A stretch of DNA of 64,000 nucleotides from Ancylomarina sp. DW003 (lineage in GTDB: Bacteria; Bacteroidota; Bacteroidia; Bacteroidales; Marinifilaceae), in assembly GCF_029029505.1 (NCBI RefSeq), contig NZ_JAKJSD010000010.1:62001-126000 (forward strand), read 5' to 3'. Shown here piece after piece: positions 18,047-26,496 of the stretch. The position numbers and the translations under genes were made by a program. The notes below the pieces were generated by a model. The model did no database searches, was not told where the DNA came from, and saw only the letters and a program-made list of their open reading frames with translations. Each line of letters starts with the position of its first letter. Positions within the stretch are counted from its first letter, which is position 1.

Positions 18047-19168
18047 CTATTTTGTTTGTCTGATCTGTTTGAAACTAATATTCAAAGCTTTCTGAAAATA
18101 TCTAATACTTTTCATTTCCTTAGTTGTTACCAAGGATAACGAAAGCCCTTCTTTTCCTGCTCGAGCCGTTCTTCCGCTTCGATGCGTGTAATACTCTTCT
18201 TTATCTGGTAATTGATAATGCACAACGTATGAAAGTCCTTCTACGTCAATTCCACGAGCCGCAATATCAGTAGCAACAATCATCTGTAAGTTTCCATTTT
18301 TGAATGCACGCATCACCTTATCACGCTCCTTTTGTAACAGATCACCATGAAGCCCATCAGCAGGAATATTTCTTGCAATTAGTTGTTTCGCCAGAGTTTG
18401 TGTCGCAACCTTAGTTTTGCAAAAAATAAGACCTCTGTTGTCGCTTTGTGAACTTAAAAACTGTAATAAAATATTCAATTTTTCTTTCTCATCACAAATC
18501 AAAAATTTGTGTTCAATATTTTTGTTCACCACATTACGACCACTCACCTCAACTTTATGGGCACTTCCTTTTAAGTGTTTATTCACAATCTGCTTGATGC
18601 CTTGAGGCATGGTTGCAGAAAACAACCACTTATTCTGAGCCATCGATGTAAAACTCAAGATTTGATCAAGTTCCTTCTTGAAACCCATACTCAACATTTC
18701 GTCAGCCTCATCAAGCACAACTGTACTTACATGACTCAAGTCAACCGCCTTACGGTTAATCAAATCGATTAGCCGACCAGGTGTTGCGACAATAATGTGT
18801 GTTGGGCGTCGAAGAGCAGCAATTTGCTTATCGATAGGTGCTCCACCGTAAACCGCTTCGGTAAAAATCTTCTCAGTGAATTTTGTAAACTTGAAAAGTT
18901 GCTTAGCAATTTGTTGTCCCAACTCTCTGGTTGGACACAAAATTAACCCCTGCACAACCTTGTGATGTGTATTTATACGATGAAGCATAGGCAATCCAAA
19001 GGCTGCCGTCTTTCCTGTACCCGTTTGAGCTTGTCCAATAAGATCGGTGTCACCACCCAACAATACCGGAATTACTCGACTTTGTATTTCGGTTGGCTTC
19101 ACAATATTCATATCGCTCAAGCCCTTAAGAAAGTTTTTACTTACTCCAAGTTCTTTAAAATTCTCCAA
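18047..19168 (-). CDS. DEAD-box ATP-dependent RNA helicase, short form, TTG start
   Basis: A 373-aa core helicase without a C-terminal extension. Motifs: Q-motif FKELG...KPTEIQ (4-29), AQTGTGKT (47-54), PTREL, DEAD (153-156), SAT, ARGID, HRSGRTAR. Start: there is no ATG before residue 20, and the Q-motif requires translation from the TTG at 19168; an in-frame stop lies 12 nt upstream. A perfect promoter (19194-19224) puts the transcript start only about 20 nt before this TTG. The related gene at 16665 is convergent; the two differ in sequence and tail, so they are paralogues and not a recent duplication. Confidence 0.94.
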   Translation of the reverse strand: MENFKELGVSKNFLKGLSDMNIVKPTEIQSRVIPVLLGGDTDLIGQAQTGTGKTAAFGLPMLHRINTHHKVVQGLILCPTRELGQQIAKQLFKFTKFTEKIFTEAVYGGAPIDKQIAALRRPTHIIVATPGRLIDLINRKAVDLSHVSTVVLDEADEMLSMGFKKELDQILSFTSMAQNKWLFSATMPQGIKQIVNKHLKGSAHKVEVSGRNVVNKNIEHKFLICDEKEKLNILLQFLSSQSDNRGLIFCKTKVATQTLAKQLIARNIPADGLHGDLLQKERDKVMRAFKNGNLQMIVATDIAARGIDVEGLSYVVHYQLPDKEEYYTHRSGRTARAGKEGLSLSLVTTKEMKSIRYFQKALNISFKQIRQTK

Positions 19169-19193
19169 AACAGATCTTTATTTAGTTTGGCTG

Positions 19194-19224
19194 CAAAGAT
19201 ACTTATTAAATAAATGGAAGCAAA
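19194..19224 (-). promoter_or_regulatory. consensus promoter of the TTG-start helicase
   Basis: Minus-strand TTTG (19221-19224), exactly 19 bp, TATCTTTG (19194-19201). Full match to the Bacteroidota consensus; leader of about 20 nt. Confidence 0.85.
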
Positions 19225-19302
19225 CGAATAAAGCAATGGACATTATCTCTTTGATGAACCTTTTTTAAGAGGATCGAGATCGATAAAACCCATCATATTT
19301 AT

Positions 19303-19310
19303 TAAGTTTG
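19303..19310 (+). promoter_or_regulatory. putative -7 box for the glycosyltransferase gene
   Basis: TAAGTTTG matches TAnnTTTG, 70 nt before the ATG at 19381. No clear -33 element. Confidence 0.5.
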
Positions 19311-19380
19311 GAATGAAAAATCGAAAATGAAATAAAGTGCCTCAATAATTGGCTCCTTTAAAACAAGAGAATCGAATAAT

Positions 19381-20397
19381 ATGCCTAAATATTCAATCAT
19401 AATTCCAATCTACAATAGACCTGACGAAGCTGAAGAGTTGCTCGCAAGTTTAGCCAAGCAGAACTATAAGAATTTCGATGTTCTTATGATTGAAGATGGT
19501 TCTACAGAGGATTGTTCAGAGATCGTTAAAAATTATGCCAAAGATCTTGATATTAAATATCATTTTAAGGCAAATTCAGGTCCTGGCGATAGTCGTAATG
19601 TAGGTATGAGCATGGCAACTGGTGAGTATTTAATTTTCTTTGATTCTGATTGTATTATACCTCCTCAGTATTTTGAAGAGGTGGAAAAGCAATTGGCTGA
19701 GACCCCCCTCGATGCTTTTGGTGGGCCAGATAGTGCTCATCCCGATTTTAGCAAGTTTCAAAAGGCAGTCAGCTATGCCATGACCTCAATTATCACAACC
19801 GGTGGTGTAAGAGGTAAGAAAAGCAAATTAGACCAGTTCCAACCCCGTAGTTTCAATATGGGGATAAGTCAGGCAGTTTATAAAAAAGTAGGTGGTTATA
19901 CCGATGTGACTCCGGGTGAAGATCCTGATTTGAGCTACCGAATTATGAATGCAGGTTTCAAAGTCGGCTTAATTGAAAAAGCCTATGTCTTTCACAAAAG
20001 ACGTATTGATTTCTCGAAATTCATTAAACAGGTTTACAAGTTTGGTATTATGCGACCTGTACTCATAAAATGGTATCCTGATAAGTTTAAATTGACCTAT
20101 ACATTTCCAAGTTTATTCTTGCTTGGCAGTCTACTATTATTACTACTGGCCATTCTTATAAATCCGATATTTTTGAGTCCTCTGGTTTTTATTGCCATCA
20201 TTCTATTTCTTGAATCGATGATAAAAACAAAGAGTCTATCCATATCATTTCTGGCTGTATTAGCCAGTTTCATTCAACTCTATAGCTACGGCTATGGTTT
20301 CTTAAAAAGTGCCATTCTTATTCTTGGTCTCAAAAAAGAAGAACGTCTCGTTTTTGATAATTTCTTCTTTGATAAATCGAAACGACCTGATAAATAA
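19381..20397 (+). CDS. family 2 glycosyltransferase with C-terminal membrane segments
   Basis: A 338-aa GT-A type enzyme. N-terminal YSIIIPIYNRPDEAEELL, the acidic pair in MIEDGSTED (38-39), and the metal-binding DSD (88-90) in FFDSDCIIPP are all present; a likely catalytic region follows in GEDPDLSYRI. Residues about 235-310 contain two or three hydrophobic helices, so the catalytic domain faces the cytoplasm at the inner membrane. It transfers a sugar from an NDP-sugar to an unknown acceptor, perhaps a lipid or surface glycan. It is a single gene followed by a terminator; no polysaccharide cluster surrounds it. Confidence 0.93.
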   Translation: MPKYSIIIPIYNRPDEAEELLASLAKQNYKNFDVLMIEDGSTEDCSEIVKNYAKDLDIKYHFKANSGPGDSRNVGMSMATGEYLIFFDSDCIIPPQYFEEVEKQLAETPLDAFGGPDSAHPDFSKFQKAVSYAMTSIITTGGVRGKKSKLDQFQPRSFNMGISQAVYKKVGGYTDVTPGEDPDLSYRIMNAGFKVGLIEKAYVFHKRRIDFSKFIKQVYKFGIMRPVLIKWYPDKFKLTYTFPSLFLLGSLLLLLLAILINPIFLSPLVFIAIILFLESMIKTKSLSISFLAVLASFIQLYSYGYGFLKSAILILGLKKEERLVFDNFFFDKSKRPDK

Positions 20398-20408
20398 TAA
20401 ACTCCTGT

Positions 20409-20443
20409 AAATCCTAAACTTTCTGGTTTAGGATTTCTTTTTG
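20409..20443 (+). terminator. terminator of the glycosyltransferase gene
   Basis: AAATCCTAAAC/GTTTAGGATTT, an 11-bp perfect stem with a 6-nt loop, then a T-rich tract. Confidence 0.92.
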
Positions 20444-20492
20444 TCATGTTAGTGTAGAATCATTTTTTGTAACTTTAGATTAAAACAAGAAT

Positions 20493-21389
20493 ATGACTCA
20501 GGTATTAATCAGTGGTGGTTCAGGTTTAGTTGGCAAAACTCTATGTAAGAAGTTACAAACTAAAGGGTATAGTGTTGCCATATTGAGTCGGACAAAAAAC
20601 AAGAATCTCAAAACATACCTTTGGGATCCTCAAAATAATAAAATTGATCCTGAAGCAATCGACTCATCCGATTATATCATCCATCTTGCCGGAGCAAATA
20701 TTGCCGAAAAAAGATGGTCAATATCAAGGAAAAAACTCATTCTTGACAGTCGAGTAGAATCTGCCAATCTAATTTTTAGTGAAGTCAAAAAGCAGAACAA
20801 AGAATTAAAAGCTTTCATTTCTGCATCGGCTGTAGGTTACTATGGTGCCCTTACATCTGATAAAGTATTTACTGAAGAGGATTATGCTGCTAGTGATTTT
20901 CTGGGTCAGACCTGTTTTGAATGGGAAAATGCAGCCAAACAATTTGAAACTCTGGGTATTCGAACTGTGACTCTTCGGACAGGTCTTGTTCTTAATAAAA
21001 GCGGTGGAGCTTTATCAAAGATGATTATTCCAATAAAATTGGGTTTAGGTTCTGCATTAGGAAATGGCAATCAATATATACCATGGATACATATCGACGA
21101 TCTTTGTGAAATCTATATAAAAGCCATTGAAGATACACAGATGGCAGGTGCTTTTAACGCCATAGCACCCGATTTCCAAACAAACAAGAGTTTAACTCAC
21201 ATGCTATCTAATGCATTGAATAAACCTTACTGGCTACCCAATACACCTGCATTTCTATTAAAGTTTATATTGAGCGAAATGTCAGTTCTTCTTTTAAAAG
21301 GAAGTCGAGTATCTTCAGGTAAAATCCTTAAAACAGGGTTCACATTTAAGTTTCCAAAACTTGAGAAGGCTTTGAAGGATTTATTATAA
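20493..21389 (+). CDS. TIGR01777 family NAD(P)-dependent epimerase-like protein (YfcH-like)
   Basis: A 298-aa extended short-chain dehydrogenase. Rossmann motif VLISGGSGLVGKTL at the N-terminus (about 4-17), then YIIHLAGANIAEKRW, the family signature, ISASAVGYYG containing the catalytic-site Tyr region, and a C-terminal half with PYWLPNTPAFLLK. The family is widespread, including plant and animal homologues, and its substrate is still unknown. Starts at ATG 32 nt after a weak -7-like TAACTTTA. Convergent with efp, with a shared hairpin between. Confidence 0.92.
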   Translation: MTQVLISGGSGLVGKTLCKKLQTKGYSVAILSRTKNKNLKTYLWDPQNNKIDPEAIDSSDYIIHLAGANIAEKRWSISRKKLILDSRVESANLIFSEVKKQNKELKAFISASAVGYYGALTSDKVFTEEDYAASDFLGQTCFEWENAAKQFETLGIRTVTLRTGLVLNKSGGALSKMIIPIKLGLGSALGNGNQYIPWIHIDDLCEIYIKAIEDTQMAGAFNAIAPDFQTNKSLTHMLSNALNKPYWLPNTPAFLLKFILSEMSVLLLKGSRVSSGKILKTGFTFKFPKLEKALKDLL

Positions 21390-21390
21390 T

Positions 21391-21425
21391 AAAAAAGCTA
21401 ATCCATATTAATGAATTAGCCTTAA
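21391..21425. terminator. bidirectional terminator between the epimerase gene and efp
   Basis: A6 then GCTAAT...ATTAGC stem (21397-21420) with a 12-nt loop; T6 follows on the minus strand. Confidence 0.75.
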
Positions 21426-21446
21426 AATATTTTTTGTTACAAAGGC

Positions 21447-22016
21447 TTATTGCTTTATACGCTCAACATATTCTCTGTTACGTGTATCAACCTTTATAAC
21501 ATCATCGGTATTGACAAAAAGAGGAACCATGATAGTTGCACCCGTTTCAATAGTTGCAGCCTTAAGTGAATTTGTTGAAGACGTATCACCACGTAAACCT
21601 GGCTCAGTGTATGTAACTTTCATTATAACATGAATAGGAAGCTCTACGTATAGTGGCGTTTCAGTATCGGCATGAATTACAGCCTCAACGTGATCACCTT
21701 CTTTCAAAAGGTCTGGCTGATTAAATAAATTTTCTTCTAATGCTATTTGCTCGTAAGTTTCAGTATGCATCAAATTGTAACCCATATCATCTTTATAAAG
21801 ATATTGGTATGGACGGCGCTCAATTCGAGCTACATCAATCTTAAGACCAGCAGTAAAAGTATTATCAATAATTTTACCTGTCTTTACATTCTTTAATTTA
21901 GTTCTTACGAAAGCTGGACCTTTACCAGGCTTAACATGCTGGAATTGAACAATCGTATATAAACCAGTCTTAAAATGGATACACATACCATTCTTAAAAT
22001 CTGCAGTACTTGCCAT
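21447..22016 (-). CDS. efp: translation elongation factor P
   Basis: A 189-aa protein, the normal length. Three beta-barrel domains; the domain I loop VKPGKGPAFVR carries Lys32, the position that enters the ribosomal P site and is modified in many bacteria. EF-P relieves stalling at consecutive prolines. No epmA/epmB/ymfI-like modification gene is visible in the window, so the modification state is unknown. ATG start with a -7 box at 22060-22067; single gene. Confidence 0.97.
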   Translation of the reverse strand: MASTADFKNGMCIHFKTGLYTIVQFQHVKPGKGPAFVRTKLKNVKTGKIIDNTFTAGLKIDVARIERRPYQYLYKDDMGYNLMHTETYEQIALEENLFNQPDLLKEGDHVEAVIHADTETPLYVELPIHVIMKVTYTEPGLRGDTSSTNSLKAATIETGATIMVPLFVNTDDVIKVDTRNREYVERIKQ

Positions 22017-22059
22017 GTTGTTATATATTAATTAAAAATTATCCTTTTTGATTGCATCG

Positions 22060-22067
22060 CAAAAGTA
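22060..22067 (-). promoter_or_regulatory. putative -7 promoter box for efp
   Basis: Minus-strand TACTTTTG matches TAnnTTTG, 43 nt before the ATG. The -33 position reads TTCT, a poor match. Confidence 0.55.
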
Positions 22068-22139
22068 AGAGAAAGTATCCTTAATGAGAAATATTATACA
22101 GATATTGTGTGTTTTGCATCAAATGAAAATCTTTTTACT

Positions 22140-22907
22140 TCAATATCTTTTGATCGTTTTATCAACAGTCATATGTGGGAAATTAACCAAGTCGCAACGT
22201 AGGGATCCTATAAACAAATCGAATTGTACACGTACTGGTACTTTATTTGCATCAGCTGATATCCAAATATGCATATCGTCTTCATTTTTAAAGGCTCTAC
22301 CTGTTTCCACAACCGGAATAAACTTATAGCATTTAATTTTCCCAATCTTGCTTTTTATGGTTTCGTAACCCATAAATCTAAATTGAAGAAGAAATGGTTC
22401 ATCAGAGAAATAAGTGTCAATCGTCAATAGCTGTCCCTTAACCAAATCTGAATTAAAAAGTTTCATTCGAGCAAAATAGAAAGCTGAAAGAATATCATGT
22501 ACCCCTTCAACTACATCGTGTTCGCCAGATCGTTTGCTATAAACTTTATTCTTCTCCCTATCAAAAATAAGTTCATTATAACGTTTATAACTGCCCTCTT
22601 TAATGTTGCGAATGGCTTTTATCGGCAATAAAGTTTCCTTGTCAACGTAGCTCTCGTAAGTATTTCTAACTCCAAATAATGAATTTGTTAAACCTGTTGT
22701 TCTACCCGTCAAAATTAGGTGATGGACATCTTGTCCTTTATATCGTTCCGATCTAAGTTTTAAGCTTGCTTTTCCTCCACGAATAAAACCATAATGAATC
22801 ACGTACTTAAGATGTTCCGTTTTTTTCCTAAGCATCGTTCCACCTTCAGCATAAGCTGAAAAAGTAAAAAGAAGGATAAATAAAACTAGAAGGCAATTAT
22901 TTCGCAT
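22140..22907 (-). CDS. exported DUF3108 domain protein
   Basis: A 255-aa protein with a signal peptide to about SAYAEG. Residues 30-255 are beta-rich and match the DUF3108 pattern: YVIHYGFIRGGKASLKL, then ISAFYFARM, then a final strand set with IWISADANKVPVRVQFDL. The domain is a periplasmic or outer-membrane-associated beta-barrel-like fold of unknown biochemical role. It lies 65 bp downstream of tsaB on the same strand and may share its transcript. Family call is from motif memory; role unknown. Confidence 0.82.
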   Translation of the reverse strand: MRNNCLLVLFILLFTFSAYAEGGTMLRKKTEHLKYVIHYGFIRGGKASLKLRSERYKGQDVHHLILTGRTTGLTNSLFGVRNTYESYVDKETLLPIKAIRNIKEGSYKRYNELIFDREKNKVYSKRSGEHDVVEGVHDILSAFYFARMKLFNSDLVKGQLLTIDTYFSDEPFLLQFRFMGYETIKSKIGKIKCYKFIPVVETGRAFKNEDDMHIWISADANKVPVRVQFDLFIGSLRCDLVNFPHMTVDKTIKRY

Positions 22908-22972
22908 AAATTAAGCTTAAAAAGATATTAATGACTCAATATCGCCATTTCAATGCGAAAAAACGAATGCTT

Positions 22973-23683
22973 TTAGAAGATATTTTTCTTAGGCGTTGTT
23001 GCCACAAAGTCTTTTAGATAAAATGGCTCGAAATAAGCTACATCCTCAAACATTTCAGTTTCAAACTTAGCCTCAGACAATTCTACCATTCCTGTAGCCG
23101 TAGGTGTTACATCACTTACAAAAATTGCATTTTGACTTTGCAGACTAGATTGACATTTAGCCGAACCATCACCAAAGAAAACAATTTCACTTTTTTCAAG
23201 GTCAGAAGCAAAAGATTCCTCATCTATAATCTCAGCAGCAACTTCTCTAATTTCTTCGTTCTTGTACGAATAAAAAGCCGTGTAGACTTCCATTCTGCGA
23301 GCGTCAATCATTGGGCAAAACACACTCGCTTCCGGATCTCCCAACTGAGATAATATGGCCTCATTTTTTAATAATGGAGCCGTCATAGCCTGTAAAGTAC
23401 TGACTGCAATTAATGGCAGATTGCTTCCATAGCAAATTCCTTTAGCTGTAGAAACACCAATACGCAAACCTGTATAAGAACCTGGTCCCATACTAACAGC
23501 TATAGCATCAAGATCACTTGTAGACAGCTTATTTTCTTTAAGGATACTATCAATAAATACAGTCAAATGAGTAGCATGATTCATTCCCTCCTTGTTCTCC
23601 TTATAGGCAAGTAGTCTACCATCTTTCCCCAATGAAACTGAACAAACTGCAGTTGATGTTTCTATATTTAGTATTAAAGCCAT
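22973..23683 (-). CDS. tsaB: tRNA threonylcarbamoyladenosine biosynthesis protein TsaB
   Basis: A 236-aa ASKHA-fold protein: LILNIETSTAVCSVSLGKDG at the N-terminus (about 3-22), MNHATHL, and the signature AVSMGPGSYTGLRIGVSTAKGI split across about 62-82. TsaB scaffolds the TsaBDE complex that makes t6A37 in ANN-decoding tRNAs, for example the tRNA-Asn encoded in this window. It has the normal length and an ATG start. A -7 box lies 70 nt upstream; DUF3108 follows. Confidence 0.95.
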   Translation of the reverse strand: MALILNIETSTAVCSVSLGKDGRLLAYKENKEGMNHATHLTVFIDSILKENKLSTSDLDAIAVSMGPGSYTGLRIGVSTAKGICYGSNLPLIAVSTLQAMTAPLLKNEAILSQLGDPEASVFCPMIDARRMEVYTAFYSYKNEEIREVAAEIIDEESFASDLEKSEIVFFGDGSAKCQSSLQSQNAIFVSDVTPTATGMVELSEAKFETEMFEDVAYFEPFYLKDFVATTPKKNIF

Positions 23684-23755
23684 TGTTTTGAGTTATTAAG
23701 TCTAAAACTATTCTGAATTTTTCTGTGATTTATATTTTCAACCACTTACAGATCG

Positions 23756-23763
23756 CAAATTTA
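23756..23763 (-). promoter_or_regulatory. putative -7 promoter box for tsaB
   Basis: Minus-strand TAAATTTG matches TAnnTTTG; TTTC is found 19 bp upstream as a near -33 element. Confidence 0.6.
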
Positions 23764-23820
23764 AGCTATAAAAAGGGAATTAGAAAGTACCTTTACACCG
23801 ACATTAAGTAGAATACTGAC

Positions 23821-23858
23821 AAAAAAGAACTCCGATTCGATAAATATCGAATCGGAGT
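23821..23858 (-). terminator. terminator of the efflux operon
   Basis: ACTCCGATTCGATA and TATCGAATCGGAGT (23829-23858) form a very strong stem; on the minus strand a T-rich tract follows. It lies 25 bp after the TolC-like gene. Confidence 0.95.
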
Positions 23859-23882
23859 AACTAAACTTACTTGAAAACTTGA

Positions 23883-25241
23883 CTATAAACTGATTTCGAC
23901 TCCATTATAGAAGTCTATGATTTTTGTTCTGAATATGTAATCGTATTTTGCTTGAAGCAGATTCGACTTTGCTTTCAAAAGATTATTTTTTGCCTGATTG
24001 TATTCAACTGAATTTACCAAACCTAAATTAAATTTCTCTTCGGTATAACGGAAAGCTTCTTCCGTCGAAGAAACTGCAGTTTCACTTGAAAAATATTTTT
24101 TCATCGCTGCTAAAGCATTCGCGTGAGCTTGCTGAATTTCTTTTCGAAGAATATTTTTAGTATTTTCCATATTCAACTTAGAACGGTCAATATTAATCTT
24201 AGCATTACTAATAGCTCTGTTGACAGTTCCTCCATTAAAAATAGGAATTCTCAAATTGAAACCGAAACTTTTTGATTCAAAAAGCTTCAACTGATCATAT
24301 AGCTTCATCTCTTTTCGAATAACTATTGGATTTCCTCCTACATCAAATCCTGTTTCTGGTTGATTTTTCCTATAACCTGACCCCCAAGAACCTGACATCG
24401 AAAGCGAAGGCGTGATTTGTCCTCTTGCAATTGCTAAACCTTTTTCAGAACTCTGCAATCTATATTTAGCTGCTTTCATCTCAGGACGAAATTCCAATGC
24501 ACTAGTAAACACTGATTCAGGATTCACAAGAGATCTTGTTGCATTTAATACAGGAAGATCAGGAGTTTGAATATTGAAGTTACCAGTATTCTTTAAGTCT
24601 AACAGTTGAGCTAAACCTAATAAAGCAATATCCAAAGAGTTCTTTGAAGTAACTACCTCTAAATCTTCTCTTGCTAATTGTGCTTTTTGTTCCATTAAAG
24701 TTCCCTTTGGAAGCGTTCCTGCTTCGACCAATGCACTTGTTCTTTCGATTTGAAATTTGGTAACTTTTACTTGCTCCTGAGCAATATCTAAAAGCTCTTT
24801 TTTAAATAAAATGTCCAAGAAATAGGATGTAATGTTTAAAGCCAAATCATCTTTAGCTTTCTCCACATCCTGTAAAGCTGCATTCAACTCCAATTCATTT
24901 TTTTTAATGGCATTCCTCTTTTGAAAACCATTAAAAAGAGTCACATTCGATGATAAACTTACAGATCCTGATTGACTATTATTATTTTCATAAGTGTTAC
25001 TAGCACTAAGGGTACGTCCATAATTAAAATCGTAGCCTGAACTACCATTTAAATTTGGCAAGAGGTCGTACTTAGATTGCTCAGTGTTATTCTTTTGAAA
25101 TTCTGCATCTAGTTTTCTTAACTGCAATGAAATATTGTGTTCTTTCGCATAGTCAATACACTTCTTTAAATCCCATTTATCTTGAGCCATAACACCCAGA
25201 GATAACAAAAATAAAAGAAGAATTAAGCTTATTTTTTTCAT
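23883..25241 (-). CDS. TolC family outer-membrane efflux channel
   Basis: A 452-aa protein with a signal peptide to about GVMAQ. Two long helical OEP repeats (about 25-210 and 230-440), with NYGRTLSASNTYENNN and the EFRPEMKAAKYRL segment typical of Bacteroidota TolC proteins. It would form a trimeric channel across the outer membrane that docks with the HlyD-like adaptor encoded just upstream (60 bp gap). Last gene of the efflux operon before a strong terminator. Confidence 0.95.
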   Translation of the reverse strand: MKKISLILLLFLLSLGVMAQDKWDLKKCIDYAKEHNISLQLRKLDAEFQKNNTEQSKYDLLPNLNGSSGYDFNYGRTLSASNTYENNNSQSGSVSLSSNVTLFNGFQKRNAIKKNELELNAALQDVEKAKDDLALNITSYFLDILFKKELLDIAQEQVKVTKFQIERTSALVEAGTLPKGTLMEQKAQLAREDLEVVTSKNSLDIALLGLAQLLDLKNTGNFNIQTPDLPVLNATRSLVNPESVFTSALEFRPEMKAAKYRLQSSEKGLAIARGQITPSLSMSGSWGSGYRKNQPETGFDVGGNPIVIRKEMKLYDQLKLFESKSFGFNLRIPIFNGGTVNRAISNAKINIDRSKLNMENTKNILRKEIQQAHANALAAMKKYFSSETAVSSTEEAFRYTEEKFNLGLVNSVEYNQAKNNLLKAKSNLLQAKYDYIFRTKIIDFYNGVEISL

Positions 25242-25301
25242 ACAATAATATATTTTTTATTAGACATGAAGATAGTAATTGAGATTAGAATGAACTAAGA
25301 A

Positions 25302-26459
25302 TTATTTCTTATTCTTTTTTTTCTTTTTCTCCTCTTCCTTTTTCTTCTTCATTTCTTTCATTTTTTTGATTTTCGACATTTTCTCGCCCTTAAGCTTGTC
25401 ATCTTTGGTTATACCATCAAGGATTTCAATATTAATTCCATCAGATAAACCTGTTTTCACAAATCGCTTTTCAAAAACCTGAGGTTGGGTTTCGATATTT
25501 ACAAAACTTGAATCGTTACTAAATTCTAACAAGCTCTCGTTTACAGCTAAAACTTTCTCTCTTCTATCAAGTACAATTTCAGCGTTAGCACTATAACCGG
25601 AACGAATAAAGTACTCATTACTTAATTTTACAGCTGCTTTAATTTCAAACTGAATAGCACCATTTTCTGCCACACCTTTAGGAGATATATACTCTAAATG
25701 AGCATCGAATTTAAAATCTTCAATTGCTCCAATTGTAAGCTTAAGATTCATGCCTTGCTTTATTTTTCCAACTTCAGTTTCATCAACCTTTCCTTGGAAA
25801 ATCATTTCGCCCATATCAGCGATAATAGCAACAGTTGTTCCTTCGTTAAAAGTATTACTTTGAATAACCGAATAACCTTCTTTCACAGGAATATCAAGAA
25901 TCATCCCTTCAATAGTAGAACGGATAATAGTATTAGTCACACTTCCCGATTTAGAAGTCACACCTTCTTTAATAAGCTGAAGGTTATCTTTTGCAGATTT
26001 CAACTCTTCCTGAGCACTTCGATAAGCCAAACGTGGCTTTTGAAAATCAGATTCAGAAATTACTTTCTTTTCAAACAACAGTTTATCGCGATTGTAATTG
26101 ATTTGAGCGTCTTCAAAACTAATTTGAGCTCTCTCAACTCTCGATTCTGCAGAATTCAGATTAATCATATCCGGAATAATCTTAATCTTAGCAATCTTAT
26201 CACCCTTCTTAAGCATCTGTCCTGGCTCAACAAATAATGTCTCAACGATACCAGATACCCCTTGAGGCTTTATTTTAATCTCTTTACGAGGAATTACGGA
26301 ACCAGTAGCTACTGTTTTCTTAACGATATCAGTTAACTCAGGCGACTTAGTTTCATAAACTTCAGGTTTCTCTTGCGATTTACTATATAGGAAAGCAATT
26401 GTTCCAAAAAACAGCAAGATAAAGACTACGACCATTATAATTCTAAAAACTTTTTTCAT
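25302..26459 (-). CDS. periplasmic adaptor of an ABC efflux pump (MacA/HlyD family)
   Basis: 385 aa from the ATG at 26459; the open frame begins at a TTG 18 nt earlier. A single N-terminal membrane helix (about 4-26), a biotinyl-lipoyl-like region (PQGVSGIVETLFVEPGQMLKKGD), a coiled-coil hairpin (about 95-150), and beta-barrel domains, as in MacA. The C-terminus is unusual: about the last 25 residues are almost only Lys, Glu and Met (KKKKEEEKKKKKNKK). It links the two permeases to the TolC-like channel. Gap to the upstream permease gene is 37 bp. Confidence 0.95.
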   Translation of the reverse strand: MKKVFRIIMVVVFILLFFGTIAFLYSKSQEKPEVYETKSPELTDIVKKTVATGSVIPRKEIKIKPQGVSGIVETLFVEPGQMLKKGDKIAKIKIIPDMINLNSAESRVERAQISFEDAQINYNRDKLLFEKKVISESDFQKPRLAYRSAQEELKSAKDNLQLIKEGVTSKSGSVTNTIIRSTIEGMILDIPVKEGYSVIQSNTFNEGTTVAIIADMGEMIFQGKVDETEVGKIKQGMNLKLTIGAIEDFKFDAHLEYISPKGVAENGAIQFEIKAAVKLSNEYFIRSGYSANAEIVLDRREKVLAVNESLLEFSNDSSFVNIETQPQVFEKRFVKTGLSDGINIEILDGITKDDKLKGEKMSKIKKMKEMKKKKEEEKKKKKNKK

Positions 26460-26496
26460 ATCAATTGTTATTTTCAAGTGTTATATCAAGTGTAAT

